Below, one piece after another: positions 54,912-63,926 of a stretch of 64,000 nt of DNA. Position 1 is the first letter of the stretch; every line of letters begins with the position of its first letter. This DNA is from Pleomorphomonas diazotrophica (GTDB lineage Bacteria; Pseudomonadota; Alphaproteobacteria; Rhizobiales; Pleomorphomonadaceae). The stretch lies in contig NZ_PJNW01000002.1 of the NCBI RefSeq assembly GCF_002844595.1, positions 682,001 to 746,000 of the forward strand, given 5' to 3'. The translations under genes were made by a program, and so were the position numbers. The notes under the pieces are model-generated. The model was not told the origin of the DNA. It did no database searches and saw only the letters and a list, made by a program, of their open reading frames with translations.

Positions 54912-56612
54912 ATGGACGATGTGAACGACAAGCTGGCCAGTGACGGGGAGGCGCCCATTGCGCCGCCGGTATCCGGCAAGACCCAGTGGTTCGCGCGTTC
55001 GCATCTCGCCAATCTGATCGCCCTTTTCCTGGTCGCTCTTGCGCTGCTGGCTCCGGGCATATCGTCGCTGCCGCTGACCGACCGCGACGAAGCGCTCTAC
55101 GTGCAGGCCTCGCATCAGATGCTGGAGACCGGCAACTGGGTGGACATCCGTTTCCAGAACGAACCGCGCTACAAGAAGCCGGTAGGCATTTACTGGATAC
55201 AGGCTGCAACGGCCGAGCTGTCCGGCTACGCTGCGAACGCCCCGCTCTGGGTCTACCGCTTTCCGTCTCTGGTGGGCGCCGTGCTGATGGTGCTTTTCAC
55301 CTATGGCATCGCCGCGACGCTCGGCACGGCGCGGGCGGGCCTGTTCGCCGGCCTTCTCGCGGCGTCCACGATGCTCGTCGGGTTTGAGGCGCGCATCGCC
55401 AAGACCGACGCCATGCTCTGCGCGACGGTGCTTGCCGCCGAGCTCGCGTTGGTCCGCGCCTATGTCGATCCGGCAAGGGCGAGGTCGTTTCCACGCAACG
55501 CGCTGTTCTGGACGGCCATGGGCATCGGCATACTGATCAAGGGACCGATCACACCGCTGGTGGCCGGCCTCACGCTGCTTGCCGTATCGGCAAAAGAGAG
55601 GTCGACGACGCTCTGGCGGTCGCTGTCGCCGCTACGAGGCATCGTTTGGATGCTGGTTCTCGTGCTGCCCTGGCTCGTTGCCATCGGCTGGATATCCGGC
55701 GGCGCCTTCTTCAGCCAGGCGATCGGACACGACATGCTTGGCAAGGTGGCGACCGGGCAGGAGTCGCATGGCGCCCCGCCCGGAGTGCATTTGCTGGTGG
55801 CGCTTGGTACCTTCTGGCCGCTGTCGGTGCTGGCGCCTCTCGCCGTCGTCCAGGCCTGGAAGGCGCGACGGGAGCCTGCGATCTTCTTCCTGATCGCCTG
55901 GGCGCTGCCCGGCTGGATCGTGTTCGAGCTGGTGGCCACCAAGTTGCCCAACTATGTGCTGCCGTTCATGCCGGCGTTCGCCGTGCTCATAGCCCTGCTG
56001 CTCGACAACGGCGCATTGAGCTCGGCCCGGCGCGGCTGGCGGCTCTCGGTCGCCTTCATCGCGGTGGGGGTGTTTCTGGTCGGCTTCGGTATCAACATCG
56101 CTTTTCTCATCTATCAGGGATATGCGAGCTGGCAGGGGTTGGTGGGGGCGGTCGTCGTCGCCTGCCTCGGCTTCGCGGCGACCAAGCTCCTCGTTTCCGG
56201 GCGGCTGCGCTCCGGCCTGGCTGCCACGATCGCAACTTCGGCCGGCCTGATGCTGCTCGGCTACGTAATCCTTCTGCCGTCCGCGCGACAGATCTGGCTC
56301 AGCGACGACCTTGCCGATGCCGTGGCCACCGTTCGCCGCTGCGAAGCGCCCGCCATTTCGATCGCCGGATATGGCGAACCGAGCGCGGTCTTCCACCTGG
56401 GTACTGCCACCCTCAGGGTCGACGCGTCTGGTGCGGCGGACGTCTTTCGCGCCAATGACTGTGCCGTCGCCATCGTCGCGGCGGATGCTCGGGACGAGTT
56501 CGTCGCAGCGCTGGGCGAGGGCGAGAAGGCGCCGGAACCCGTTGCCACCGTTTCCGGCCGCAACCTCAACGGCATGAAGCTCCGCACCATGCTGCTGTTC
56601 TCGAAGCCGTAG
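54912..56612 (+). CDS. GT39/ArnT-like lipid-linked sugar transferase
   Basis: A 566-residue GT-C transferase with about 11-13 membrane segments. The first periplasmic loop has LTDRDEALYVQASHQML, the acidic D-x-D/E motif of ArnT and protein mannosyltransferases, and FQNEPRYKKPVGIYW. It should move a sugar from a polyprenyl phosphate to lipid A or another envelope acceptor. ATG 54912 is chosen; its ribosome site is weak. The GT2-phosphatase fusion next door could supply the lipid-linked donor. Confidence 0.85.
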   Translation: MDDVNDKLASDGEAPIAPPVSGKTQWFARSHLANLIALFLVALALLAPGISSLPLTDRDEALYVQASHQMLETGNWVDIRFQNEPRYKKPVGIYWIQAATAELSGYAANAPLWVYRFPSLVGAVLMVLFTYGIAATLGTARAGLFAGLLAASTMLVGFEARIAKTDAMLCATVLAAELALVRAYVDPARARSFPRNALFWTAMGIGILIKGPITPLVAGLTLLAVSAKERSTTLWRSLSPLRGIVWMLVLVLPWLVAIGWISGGAFFSQAIGHDMLGKVATGQESHGAPPGVHLLVALGTFWPLSVLAPLAVVQAWKARREPAIFFLIAWALPGWIVFELVATKLPNYVLPFMPAFAVLIALLLDNGALSSARRGWRLSVAFIAVGVFLVGFGINIAFLIYQGYASWQGLVGAVVVACLGFAATKLLVSGRLRSGLAATIATSAGLMLLGYVILLPSARQIWLSDDLADAVATVRRCEAPAISIAGYGEPSAVFHLGTATLRVDASGAADVFRANDCAVAIVAADARDEFVAALGEGEKAPEPVATVSGRNLNGMKLRTMLLFSKP

Positions 56613-56622
56613 GGAGCCGGTC

Positions 56623-58221
56623 ATGCTGATCAACAGGCGGCCGGCTCGCTGGCGCGATCCCGACGTGGTCAAGACCGGCCTCTGGCTGGCAGGGATTCTG
56701 ACGGTTCTCGCCGTGCTCGTATCCAGCCACTTCGACGAAGAGGCGCGCGCCTTTGTGGCAGCCGGTGGACCATCCGCTCCCATCTGGCAGATGTTGACCC
56801 GGCTGGGACAATCCGACTGGATGCTGATCCCCTCGGGCCTCGCCGTCATTCTTCTTCACTATCTCAATCGGCCGAAGTTTGGTCCGAAGGGGCAGTTTGA
56901 AACTTTGCAGGGCATGGTGCTGTTCTTCTTCACCGCCATTGCCGCGACGGGCATTGCCGTCCTGGTCATCAAATACTCGCTCGGCTTTTCTCGCCCGTCG
57001 GTCGAAGGCGAGCGGGTGATGCGGCTTTTTGCCTTTCGTCCGTCCCACGCGTCCTTTCCTTCGGGACACTCGACGACGGCGGCCGCCTTCGCCTTGTCGC
57101 TCACGCTTCTATGGCGGCCGGTGGCTGTCGTGGTCTGGCCGTTTGCCGTCGCCGTCGCTGCGTCGCGGGTGATGGTGAATGCCCATCGGGTCTCCGACGT
57201 GGTGGCCGGTCTCTCCTTTGGTGCCTGGGGTACGCTGTTCGTCGCCGTTTGGTTTGCACGGCGAGGGAAGTTGTTCCGGCTGTCGGAAAGCGGGCTGCCA
57301 ATGCCGCTTCGCCTTGGGATCGACACACTCTCCAACGAGGCGAGGGCCTTGTTGGCGCGGCTTCGACTTGCCATAAGCAGGCGGAGCATCGTTCCCGATT
57401 TGCATCTTTCAGGGGTAGGGCAGCCGGACGCGGTCGTCGCCGCGCATCCGGTCGGAGTGACCAGCATGATCGTACCGAAACCATCCGAGACCGGCTTCGT
57501 CTCGGTCGTCATTCCCGCCCGCAACGAGGCGGATAATCTCTCGGTCATCGTGCCGGAAATCCTCTCGGCCATGGCGGGGCGGGCTTTCGAGGTGATCGTC
57601 GTCGACGATGGCTCGACCGACGGCACGGCAGCTGCCGTCGCTGCCTGGAAGGCGGAGGGCAAGCCTGTCCGGCATATCCGCCACGTCGAGGCCTGCGGTC
57701 AGTCGGCGGCCGTCCGCTCGGGCGTCCTCGCGGCGCGCGGTGAGATCGTCGCGACCATCGACGGTGATGGCCAGAACGATCCCGCCTATATCCCGAAGCT
57801 GATCGATGCGTTGGTGGCGGCCGGGCCGTCGGTGGGGATCGCCGCCGGTCAGCGTCTGAAGCGCACCGATGGGCTTGCCAAGCGCTACGCGTCGCGTTTC
57901 GCCAACTGGCTGCGCAACGCCATTCTGAAGGATGCGACGCGCGATACCGGCTGCGGCCTCAAGGCGGTGCGGCGCGACCTCTTCCTGCTGCTGCCCTTCT
58001 TTCATGGCTGGCACCGCTATCTTCCGGCGCTGGTGCTCAGGGAGGGCTATGGCGTCACCCACCTCGATGTCATCGACCGCTCGCGCATGCACGGTGCCTC
58101 CAACTACGGCATTTTCGACCGCGGATTGCAGGGAATCCTCGATCTTTTCGGCGTCTGGTGGCTGAAGCGGCGCATCAAGCGCCTTCCCATCGCCTCGGAA
58201 ATCGGAAACGACAATGGCTGA
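56623..58221 (+). CDS. Fusion of PAP2 lipid phosphatase and GT2 polyprenyl-phosphate glycosyltransferase
   Basis: One uninterrupted 532-residue frame. Residues about 15-215 form a membrane-bound PAP2 phosphatase with all three motifs: KYSLGFSRP (117-125), PSGH (146-149) and SRVMVNAHRVSD (181-192). Residues about 291-525 are a DPM1-like GT2 domain: VSVVIPARNEADNL, VVDDGSTDGT (327-335), the DGDGQNDP metal motif (380-387) and an RDTGCGLKAVRRD segment. The linker is about 75 residues. It probably makes a polyprenyl-phosphate sugar, with the phosphatase preparing or recycling the carrier. Ten bases after the GT39 gene and overlapping the next gene by eight. Confidence 0.88.
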   Translation: MLINRRPARWRDPDVVKTGLWLAGILTVLAVLVSSHFDEEARAFVAAGGPSAPIWQMLTRLGQSDWMLIPSGLAVILLHYLNRPKFGPKGQFETLQGMVLFFFTAIAATGIAVLVIKYSLGFSRPSVEGERVMRLFAFRPSHASFPSGHSTTAAAFALSLTLLWRPVAVVVWPFAVAVAASRVMVNAHRVSDVVAGLSFGAWGTLFVAVWFARRGKLFRLSESGLPMPLRLGIDTLSNEARALLARLRLAISRRSIVPDLHLSGVGQPDAVVAAHPVGVTSMIVPKPSETGFVSVVIPARNEADNLSVIVPEILSAMAGRAFEVIVVDDGSTDGTAAAVAAWKAEGKPVRHIRHVEACGQSAAVRSGVLAARGEIVATIDGDGQNDPAYIPKLIDALVAAGPSVGIAAGQRLKRTDGLAKRYASRFANWLRNAILKDATRDTGCGLKAVRRDLFLLLPFFHGWHRYLPALVLREGYGVTHLDVIDRSRMHGASNYGIFDRGLQGILDLFGVWWLKRRIKRLPIASEIGNDNG

Positions 58222-58555
58222 CCTTCTCGCGCAATTCGCCGGCTGGCTTCACGACGTGTTCGTCAAGCAGCTCGATTTCTGGGTGATCCTCGGTTTTGTA
58301 GCCCAGGCCATGTTCACCATGCGCTTCGTGGTGCAGTGGCTGGCTTCGGAGAAGGCCAAGGCGTCGGTCATCCCGGTGGCCTTCTGGCTGTTCTCGCTGG
58401 GCGGCGGCTTCCTCCTGCTGGTCTACTCCATCGCTCGGCAGGATCCGGTGTTCATTGCGGGGCAGGGGCTCGGCCTTCTCATCTATATCCGCAACTTGAT
58501 GCTGATCCGGAAGTCGACGAAACGCACCGAGGTCGGAGAGGTCAAGGAGTCCTAG
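58214..58555 (+). CDS. LAB_N-domain membrane protein
   Basis: A 113-residue protein of three membrane segments matching the lipid A biosynthesis N-terminal (LAB_N) domain: FVAQAMFTMRFVVQWLASEKAKASVIPVAFW and GQGLGLLIYIRNLML. Such proteins sit beside GT2/GT39 glycolipid genes and are thought to help in lipid-linked sugar handling. It overlaps the fusion gene by eight bases and the convergent ruvX by four. Confidence 0.85.
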   Translation: MADLLAQFAGWLHDVFVKQLDFWVILGFVAQAMFTMRFVVQWLASEKAKASVIPVAFWLFSLGGGFLLLVYSIARQDPVFIAGQGLGLLIYIRNLMLIRKSTKRTEVGEVKES

Positions 58556-59046
58556 AGCCGCCGGGGATCGTCCGCGCGCGCGGAAAGATGCAGGCGATCG
58601 AGAAAGCCCTGCAGGATGAAGCTGGCGGCCAGTTTGTCGACCACCTCGTCGCGCCGACGGCGCGAGGCATCCGCCTCAAGGAGCGTGCGGGTGACCGCCG
58701 CCGTCGACAGTCTTTCGTCCCAGAACATGATCGGCCGGCTGTCGAGTGGGGCGAGGTTCCGAGCGAAGGCGCGTGTCGACTGGGCGCGCGGTCCTTCGCT
58801 TCCGTCCATGTTGATCGGTAGGCCCAGGACGTAGGCCCCGACACCATGCTTGTCGGCGAGTTCGATCAGCGCCGCGGCGTCCTTGCCGAACTTGACGCGA
58901 GGCAGGGTTATGAGCGGCGTCGCGATGAGAAAACGTTCGTCGGAAAGAGCGATCCCGATGGTCTTGGTGCCGAGATCGAGACCGAACAGGCGCCGGCCCT
59001 GAGGCAAAGCGCCCACGAAGGCGACGGGATCTTCTGCTTCGGTCAT
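58552..59046 (-). CDS. ruvX: RuvX/YqgF Holliday-junction resolvase-like nuclease
   Basis: A 164-residue RNase H-fold protein. The acidic catalytic sites are in FGLDLGTKTIGIALSD, the V-L-G-L-P-x-N-M-D-G-S-E-G-P segment, MFWDERLSTAA and the C-terminal DKLAASFILQGFL. The family processes pre-16S rRNA ends or recombination intermediates. Being next to gat genes is usual in this bacterial group. Confidence 0.92.
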   Translation of the reverse strand: MTEAEDPVAFVGALPQGRRLFGLDLGTKTIGIALSDERFLIATPLITLPRVKFGKDAAALIELADKHGVGAYVLGLPINMDGSEGPRAQSTRAFARNLAPLDSRPIMFWDERLSTAAVTRTLLEADASRRRRDEVVDKLAASFILQGFLDRLHLSARADDPRRL

Positions 59047-59122
59047 CGGTCTACCTCGTCATGCGCGCTGAATGTCGCCAAGTATCATGACCGATGGTCC
59101 GACCCAAGTCACGGCGCAGAGT

Positions 59123-60010
59123 TCAGGAGACGATTTCGGGCGAGGTGGCCGACACGCGGTCCCGACCGGTGTTCTTGGCCTGATAAAGCGCGGCGTCGGC
59201 GCGGCGATAAAGGTCATTGACCGTATCGCCCGCCCGGAACTCGGCGACGCCGAAGCTGGCAGTCAGGCGGATCACGCTGTCGCCGCGTTCGACGGTCAGT
59301 GCATTGATCTGTTCGCGCAGATACTCGGCGACCGAGACGGCGCCATCGACGGGAATGCTTGGCAGGATCACCGCAAACTCTTCACCGCCAATGCGGGAGA
59401 AGTGGACGTCAGGGGGGACGCGGAGCGTTCCGACGGATCGGATCACCTCGTCGCCGGCATCGTGGCCGTAGATGTCGTTGATATGCTTGAAATGATCGAT
59501 GTCGAACAGGATGAGCGAGAAGGTGCCTTCAAGTTCGGCAGTGGTTATTGCCATGTCGAACCGCTGGCGGAAAGCGCCGCGGTTGAACAGGCCGGAAAGC
59601 GGATCGACGGTCGCCATCTCGATCAACCGGCGCTGCATGATCAGCGTTCGCTCGGCCACCCGAAGACGGGCGTTGAGTTCGTCCTGGCGCGGAGGTTTGG
59701 ACATGAAGTCGTCGGCCCCGGCGTCCAGCACGCCGATGGAGTGCTGCGCATCGTTGGAGGCGGACATGCCGATGACGTAAAGCGGCCGGCCGGCATCGGC
59801 AATGAGACGGGCCTCCCAGCACAGTTCGGTGCCCGAAACGCCGCCGATTTCGAAACTGGTAATCAGCACTTCTGCTTGCGGTGTCGTCTGGATGTAGTTC
59901 AGCGCCTCGCGACCGTCCGTGAAATAAGCGACGTCGTCACCACGAGGTTCAAGCATCCTCTGCAGGATCATCAGTCCGGTTCGACTGCCGTCGACGAGCA
60001 CGATGTGCAT
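59123..60010 (-). CDS. Diguanylate cyclase with degenerate receiver domain
   Basis: A 295-residue protein. Residues 1-118 form a receiver-like domain, but where the phospho-acceptor Asp is expected there is Ser52 (VLITSFEIGG); the acidic pocket keeps only Asp7 and the SKP lysine is at 105. The GGDEF domain (about 130-290) has an intact active site GGEEF at 208-212, and DIDHFKHINDIYGHDAGDEV. The canonical RxxD inhibition site is not in place. It should make cyclic di-GMP, but not through normal phosphorylation. ATG 60010 gives the family start. Confidence 0.88.
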   Translation of the reverse strand: MHIVLVDGSRTGLMILQRMLEPRGDDVAYFTDGREALNYIQTTPQAEVLITSFEIGGVSGTELCWEARLIADAGRPLYVIGMSASNDAQHSIGVLDAGADDFMSKPPRQDELNARLRVAERTLIMQRRLIEMATVDPLSGLFNRGAFRQRFDMAITTAELEGTFSLILFDIDHFKHINDIYGHDAGDEVIRSVGTLRVPPDVHFSRIGGEEFAVILPSIPVDGAVSVAEYLREQINALTVERGDSVIRLTASFGVAEFRAGDTVNDLYRRADAALYQAKNTGRDRVSATSPEIVS

Positions 60011-60450
60011 GATACGCTTGGTATACCTGAAAAGAGGCAAGGCCACCCTGAAAAGCGGGGAACTCATAAACCGTTTTTGTCGAATTCATCAATGAAAAAA
60101 CAACGAATTGCCGCCAATCGCAGTTCTGAAAGCAGAACTTTACAAAGAGGATTTCGAACAAAAGACCAGCCCTTGCGAGCGCCGATTAAAATATTCGTAT
60201 GGATCAATATGTTAAGCAACCAACGATACGCAAAAGCCATCGCACCGGGTTGCTAGGTGCGTCTTGATGGTCCGAACTGTCACGGCGTCCGATCGCCTCG
60301 CTCGAAGGTTGCGTGGCGTTGTAGTGGGCGACTCACCGGTGACCGGCTGCCAATTTGCCCGCGGGGATTTGCCCGCATGCTGAAGCGGGTGGCTCCGGGC
60401 CGCGACCGGTGCTATACGCGGGGCATTCCAGTCTGTTCGAGGGAATCTAC
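60011..60450. other. Intergenic region with AT-rich stretch and inverted repeat
   Basis: The first 230 bases are clearly richer in A+T than the genome average and include AGTTCT-GAAAGC-AGAACT (60122-60139). They probably hold the promoter of the diguanylate cyclase and of gatC. I see no gene, and no clear promoter pair. Confidence 0.35.
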
Positions 60451-60738
60451 ATGTCCGTGGATACGGCTACCGTGCGCCGCGTTGCGCGTCTCGCCAGGAT
60501 CAAGGTCACCGATGACGAGGCGGCGCGCATGACCAATGAGCTCAATTCCATCCTCGGATTTGTCGAGCAGTTGAACGAGGTCGACGTCGCCGGCGTCGAG
60601 CCGATGACGTCGGTGGTATCCGTGAAGATGCGCCGCCGGCAGGATGTCGTGACCGATGGCGAGAACGCCGAGGCGGTCACTGTCAACGCGCCTGTCTCCG
60701 AGGACCACTTCTTCCTGGTGCCCAAGGTGGTCGAGTAA
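60451..60738 (+). CDS. gatC: Asp/Glu-tRNA amidotransferase subunit C
   Basis: A 95-residue GatC: V-D-x-A-T-V-R-R-V-A-x-L-A-R-I at the start, [18 protein letters not shown] and the terminal FFLVPKVVE. It is the belt-like subunit that holds GatA and GatB together. ATG 60451 has GAGGGA upstream; a longer frame upstream is not family-like. Confidence 0.95.
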   Translation: MSVDTATVRRVARLARIKVTDDEAARMTNELNSILGFVEQLNEVDVAGVEPMTSVVSVKMRRRQDVVTDGENAEAVTVNAPVSEDHFFLVPKVVE

Positions 60739-60784
60739 CTCCCGCCAGACGCCAGCCTCTCACGATTATTCCGGGATTTCCGCC

Positions 60785-62260
60785 GTGACCGATCTCACCG
60801 CACTTACCCTTGCCGAGGCGCGCGATGCGCTGAAGGCCAAGTCCTTCACCGCCGTCGAGCTGACCGATGCCTATCTCGCCGCCATGGAGAGGGCGCGCGT
60901 GCTCAATGCCTATGTCACCGAGACGCCTGAGAAGGCTCGCGACATGGCCAGGGCGTCCGACGCGCGCCTTGCCGCCGGCAAGGCCGGCCCACTCGAAGGT
61001 TTGCCGCTCGGTATCAAGGACCTCTACGCGACCGAAGGCGTTCATACCCAGGCCTGCAGCCACATTCTCGACGGCTTCAAGCCGACCTATGAGAGTACGG
61101 TGTCGGCGAACCTGTGGGCCGACGGTGCCGTCATGCTCGGCAAGCTCAACATGGATGAGTTCGCCATGGGCTCCTCCAACGAAACCAGCCACTACGGCTC
61201 GGTGGTCAATCCGTGGCGGCGCAATGGGTCCGACGTCAATCTGGTGCCGGGCGGTTCGTCGGGCGGTTCGGCGGCTGCCGTTGCGGCACGCCTCTGTCTC
61301 GGGGCAACCGCGACCGACACCGGCGGCTCGATCCGCCAGCCGGCTGCCTTCACCGGCACCACGGGCATCAAACCGACCTATGGCCGCTGCTCGCGCTGGG
61401 GGCTCGTCGCCTTCGCCTCCTCGCTCGACCAGGCCGGCCCGATCGCCCGTGACGTTCGCGATGCCGCCATCCTGCTGAAGTCGATGGCATCCGTCGACCC
61501 GAAGGACACGACCTCGGTCGACCTTCCGGTTCCCGACTACGAAGCTGCGGTCGGCAAGTCGGTGAAGGGGTTCCGGATCGGCATCCCCAAGGAATACCGT
61601 CTCGATGGCATGCCCGCCGAGATGGATGCGCTCTGGAAGAAGGGTATCGAGATCCTGCGCGATGCCGGCGCCGAAATCGTCGACATCTCGCTGCCGCATA
61701 CCAAATACGCCTTGCCGGCCTACTACATCGTGGCGCCGGCCGAGGCGTCGTCGAACCTCGCTCGTTATGACGGCGTCCGCTATGGCCTGCGCGTGCCGGG
61801 CTCGGACATCGTCGACATGTATGAAAACACCCGTGCCGCCGGCTTCGGCGCCGAGGTGAAGCGCCGCATTCTGATCGGCACCTATGTGCTGTCGGCCGGC
61901 TATTATGACGCCTATTACCTGCGTGCCCAGAAGGTGCGCACGCTGATCAAGCGCGATTTCGAGACGGTCTATGCCGCGGGCGTCGACGCCATCCTGACGC
62001 CGGCGACGCCGTCGGCCGCCTTCGGCATCGGTGAGAAGGCCGATGCCGATCCGGTGGAAATGTACCTCAACGACGTGTTCACGGTGACGGTCAACATGGC
62101 CGGCCTGCCGGGCCTTGCCGTGCCGGCCGGACTCAACGCCGAGGGGCTGCCGCTCGGCCTGCAACTGATCGGCCGGCCATTCGACGAAGAGACGCTGTTC
62201 ACCCTGGGGGCGGCGATCGAGAGGGCTGTCGGCACATTCGCGCCAACGCAGTGGTGGTGA
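60785..62260 (+). CDS. gatA: Asp/Glu-tRNA amidotransferase subunit A
   Basis: A 491-residue amidase that frees ammonia from glutamine for transamidation of misacylated Glu-tRNA(Gln) or Asp-tRNA(Asn). The Lys-cisSer-Ser triad is in [19 protein letters not shown] and [14 protein letters not shown] 60785 is the start that gives the conserved N-terminus [12 protein letters not shown]. It lies 46 bases after gatC. Confidence 0.96.
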   Translation: MTDLTALTLAEARDALKAKSFTAVELTDAYLAAMERARVLNAYVTETPEKARDMARASDARLAAGKAGPLEGLPLGIKDLYATEGVHTQACSHILDGFKPTYESTVSANLWADGAVMLGKLNMDEFAMGSSNETSHYGSVVNPWRRNGSDVNLVPGGSSGGSAAAVAARLCLGATATDTGGSIRQPAAFTGTTGIKPTYGRCSRWGLVAFASSLDQAGPIARDVRDAAILLKSMASVDPKDTTSVDLPVPDYEAAVGKSVKGFRIGIPKEYRLDGMPAEMDALWKKGIEILRDAGAEIVDISLPHTKYALPAYYIVAPAEASSNLARYDGVRYGLRVPGSDIVDMYENTRAAGFGAEVKRRILIGTYVLSAGYYDAYYLRAQKVRTLIKRDFETVYAAGVDAILTPATPSAAFGIGEKADADPVEMYLNDVFTVTVNMAGLPGLAVPAGLNAEGLPLGLQLIGRPFDEETLFTLGAAIERAVGTFAPTQWW

Positions 62261-62268
62261 AACGATGG

Positions 62269-62291
62269 GGCGCCGGTCTCTGACCGGCGCC
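62269..62291 (+). terminator. Hairpin terminator after gatA
   Basis: GGCGCCGGTC (62269-62278) and GACCGGCGCC (62282-62291) make a perfect ten-base stem with a three-base loop; TTCATAT follows. It may reduce read-through from gatCA into the next genes. Confidence 0.65.
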
Positions 62292-62355
62292 TTCATATCA
62301 GCTTCAAACTACAAGCCTACTGAGCAACCTCTCTGGTTTCACCAAAGAGGTTGCC

Positions 62356-63750
62356 ATGAAGATTCTCCCGCTTTCCATTTTCTCCGTCACGCTTCTTGCC
62401 GGCGCCATGGCGTCGGCGGCGGCCGACCTGCCCATCAACAAGGGACTTGTGGCGGCAGGCCGCCTGCCGGCCGATCTTCTCGACAGCTTCGGTGAAACCT
62501 TTGGCTCCGGGTCAGGCATGTCCGTCATCGACTGGAAGAAGACCGACAGGGGCTACGAGGGATCGTTCCTGCTGCTGCCCGACCGCGGCTACAATGTGGA
62601 AGGCACCACGGACTACCGAACCCGCGTCAACAGGCTGTCGATCGCTTTCGCAGCGCCGGAGGCGGGCAAGGCGGCCGTTGCCGAGCTGAAGCTCGAGAGT
62701 ACCGTTCTTCTGACCGACAAGTCCGGCAAGCCGATGAGCGGCCTCGATCCGGTCGCCGTCAACAGGGACAACGGCGCCGATCTTCCCGGCGCGGCGACGG
62801 GTGCCGTCAGCCTCGATCCCGAGGCAATCGTTCGCCTTCCCGACGGTTCTCTGATGATTTCCGACGAGTATGGACCGGCCGTCTACCATTTCACGGCGGA
62901 CGGCAAGCTGGTGTCGGCCACGCTGCCGCCGCCGGCCCTCTTGCCGATGCGCAAGGGCGCCATCAACTTCTCGTCCAACAACCCAGGCGTCGGCGCGCCC
63001 AAGCCCGATCCGGAGGATCCGGAGACCGGCCGCCAGAACAATCAGGGCTTCGAGGGCATGGCGTTCAATCCGGCCACCAGGGAACTGACGGTGGTTCTGC
63101 AGAGCGCTACCCGCCAGGACGGCGGCGACAAGAAGACGACGCGCTTCAACACGCGCGCACTGGTCTATGACGCCGCCGATCCCGACGCGTTGAACCTCAA
63201 GGCCGAATATGTCGTGCCGCTGCCGACCTTCAAGGACGGCGAGGGTAAGACCTTGGTGGCCGCCCAGTCCGAGCTGGCGGTCCTGCCGGATGGTCGGCTC
63301 TTGCTGCTGTCGCGCGACAGCAACAACGGCTGGGGCGTCAAGGGCGACACCTCGCTCTATCGCCGCGTCGATCTTCTCGACCTTGCGGGTGCCACCAATA
63401 TCGCCGGCACCGAGTTTGACGGCGGGAAGCCGGTGGCGCCCAAGGGTGTCCTCGACCCATCGGTAACGCCGGCGACGCTCGCCACGGTCGTCGACATGAA
63501 CGACAATGCCGAGCTCAACAAGGCCGGTCTTCACAATGGCGCGCCGCATGACGCCAGCGACCTCTCTGAAAAGTGGGAGGCGATGGGTGTCGTGCCGGCG
63601 CTCGATCCAGAGCACCCGAACGACGTCCTGCTGCTCATCGCCAACGACAACGACTTCATGACCACCAAGGGGCACCAGGTCGGCGCGGACTACAAGGCCG
63701 ACGCCGATGTCGACACCATGGTGCTGGTCTATCGCCTGTCGCTCGACTGA
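62356..63750 (+). CDS. Exported phytase-like (esterase-like) beta-propeller protein
   Basis: A 464-residue protein with a signal peptide (1-23, cut near SAAA-D). The rest matches the 'esterase-like activity of phytase' family: FLLLPDRGYN, LDPEAIVRLPDGSLMISDEYGPAVYHF, NQGFEGMAFNP and LLLLSRDSNNG repeats of a propeller. It lies outside the cytoplasm, so it has no link to the tRNA amidotransferase subunits that flank it. Substrate unknown; it may hydrolyse a phosphate or ester. Confidence 0.85.
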   Translation: MKILPLSIFSVTLLAGAMASAAADLPINKGLVAAGRLPADLLDSFGETFGSGSGMSVIDWKKTDRGYEGSFLLLPDRGYNVEGTTDYRTRVNRLSIAFAAPEAGKAAVAELKLESTVLLTDKSGKPMSGLDPVAVNRDNGADLPGAATGAVSLDPEAIVRLPDGSLMISDEYGPAVYHFTADGKLVSATLPPPALLPMRKGAINFSSNNPGVGAPKPDPEDPETGRQNNQGFEGMAFNPATRELTVVLQSATRQDGGDKKTTRFNTRALVYDAADPDALNLKAEYVVPLPTFKDGEGKTLVAAQSELAVLPDGRLLLLSRDSNNGWGVKGDTSLYRRVDLLDLAGATNIAGTEFDGGKPVAPKGVLDPSVTPATLATVVDMNDNAELNKAGLHNGAPHDASDLSEKWEAMGVVPALDPEHPNDVLLLIANDNDFMTTKGHQVGADYKADADVDTMVLVYRLSLD

Positions 63751-63775
63751 TCCCGGCCGCAGCGCACAGTTGGGA

Positions 63776-63799
63776 GGGCGTCGCGTCATCGCGGCGCCC
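63776..63799 (+). terminator. Hairpin after the phytase-like gene
   Basis: GGGCG-T-CGCG (63776-63785) and CGCG-G-CGCCC (63790-63799) pair around a TCAT loop, with one internal mismatch. There is no clear T-run. It lies between the phytase-like gene and gatB. Confidence 0.45.
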
Positions 63800-63926
63800 T
63801 TCGCCATTTTCGGGTCGTTCTTCAACCCGCGACATGCTGGACTGGTGCGCCTTTCCCGTTTACCTCCGGCGCAAAACGGGCTATCCCGCCAGACAGATGT
63901 CGTCCGACCGATCCGAGAGACCCTTC

